From contig SLFB01000243.1 in the NCBI GenBank assembly GCA_007124475.1, positions 1 through 5,658 of the forward strand: a DNA stretch of 5,658 bases. The letters run 5' to 3'. Below are positions 5,493 to 5,658 of this stretch, one piece after another. Position 1 is the first letter of the stretch, and the number at the start of each line of letters is the position of its first letter. Position numbers and translations under genes: made by a program. This DNA is from Vibrio sp. (lineage in GTDB: Bacteria; Pseudomonadota; Gammaproteobacteria; Enterobacterales; Vibrionaceae). Below the pieces are notes generated by a model. The model searched no databases, was not told the origin of the DNA, and was given only the letters and a program-made list of their open reading frames with translations.

Positions 5493-5658
5493 GTGGCGTA
5501 TTATGGAATTTCGTTGCCTTTATTGTTGCCTTGGGCATTCTTGTTGCTGTCCATGAATTTGGACATTTTTGGGTAGCAAGAAAATGTGGCGTGCAGGTCG
5601 AAAAGTTTTCTATTGGCTTTGGGCGAGCGATTTGGAAGCGCATGGGCAAAGACGGGAC
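5489..5658 (+). CDS. rseP: RseP site-2 zinc metalloprotease, N-terminal part (runs off window)
   Basis: RseP is the inner-membrane intramembrane protease that makes the second cut in the anti-sigma factor RseA, after DegS, and so releases sigma-E in envelope stress. Only 56 codons are present, beginning MSGVLWNFVAFIVALGIL. They contain the first transmembrane helix (about residues 4-21), the zinc-binding HEFGH motif (22-26, His22, Glu23, His26), and the following ARKCGVQVEKFSIGFG segment (30-45) typical of the S2P family. The PDZ domains and C-terminal active-site Asp lie beyond the window. The ATG overlaps the dxr stop codon in an ATGA arrangement, and only a weak AAGAG (5476-5480) lies upstream, so translation is probably coupled to dxr. 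In related genomes bamA and the lpx genes follow. Confidence 0.96.
   Translation, partial: MSGVLWNFVAFIVALGILVAVHEFGHFWVARKCGVQVEKFSIGFGRAIWKRMGKDG

Noticed and set aside
1..5658. Mobile element, CRISPR array, tRNA or defence system that might explain the foreign segment.
   Set aside because: No terminal inverted repeats, transposase, integrase, direct repeats or tRNA-like folds were seen. The foreign DNA is an internal piece of a metabolic gene.

Overview
The window is a chimera of two unrelated DNAs joined at about position 430-456. Positions 1 to about 435 are very GC-rich (about 69% by hand count). They read on the minus strand as an internal piece of anhydro-N-acetylmuramic acid kinase (AnmK), of a type that looks like a high-GC member of the Bacteroidota/Rhodothermota. 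From about 436 onward the DNA has a moderate GC content (roughly 40-45% by eye). It is an ordinary chromosomal housekeeping cluster of a gammaproteobacterium, most likely a member of the Vibrionaceae, judged from the EF-Ts sequence and the gene order. The junction cuts off the N-terminal half of EF-Ts. EF-Ts is normally essential, so a library or assembly artefact is far more likely than a real rearrangement.

Layout after the junction, all on the plus strand: 3' end of tsf (EF-Ts) and a rho-independent terminator; a 281-bp AT-rich gap presumed to hold the pyrH promoter; pyrH (UMP kinase); frr (ribosome recycling factor, GTG start) and a second strong terminator; then uppS (undecaprenyl diphosphate synthase), cdsA (phosphatidate cytidylyltransferase, TTG start), dxr (DXP reductoisomerase, MEP pathway) and the first 56 codons of rseP (site-2 protease of the sigma-E pathway), which overlaps dxr by 4 nt. 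The two terminators suggest three transcription units: (rpsB-)tsf, pyrH-frr and uppS-cdsA-dxr-rseP onward.

The genes link translation (EF-Ts, RRF), pyrimidine nucleotide supply (PyrH) and envelope building. Dxr feeds the isoprenoid precursors from which UppS makes the C55 lipid carrier for peptidoglycan and O-antigen. CdsA makes CDP-diacylglycerol for phospholipids. RseP governs the envelope stress response. This cluster is well known. I found no sign of a new biological system. The main things worth attention are the chimeric join, which creates a false 289-codon fused reading frame, and some minor regulatory details.
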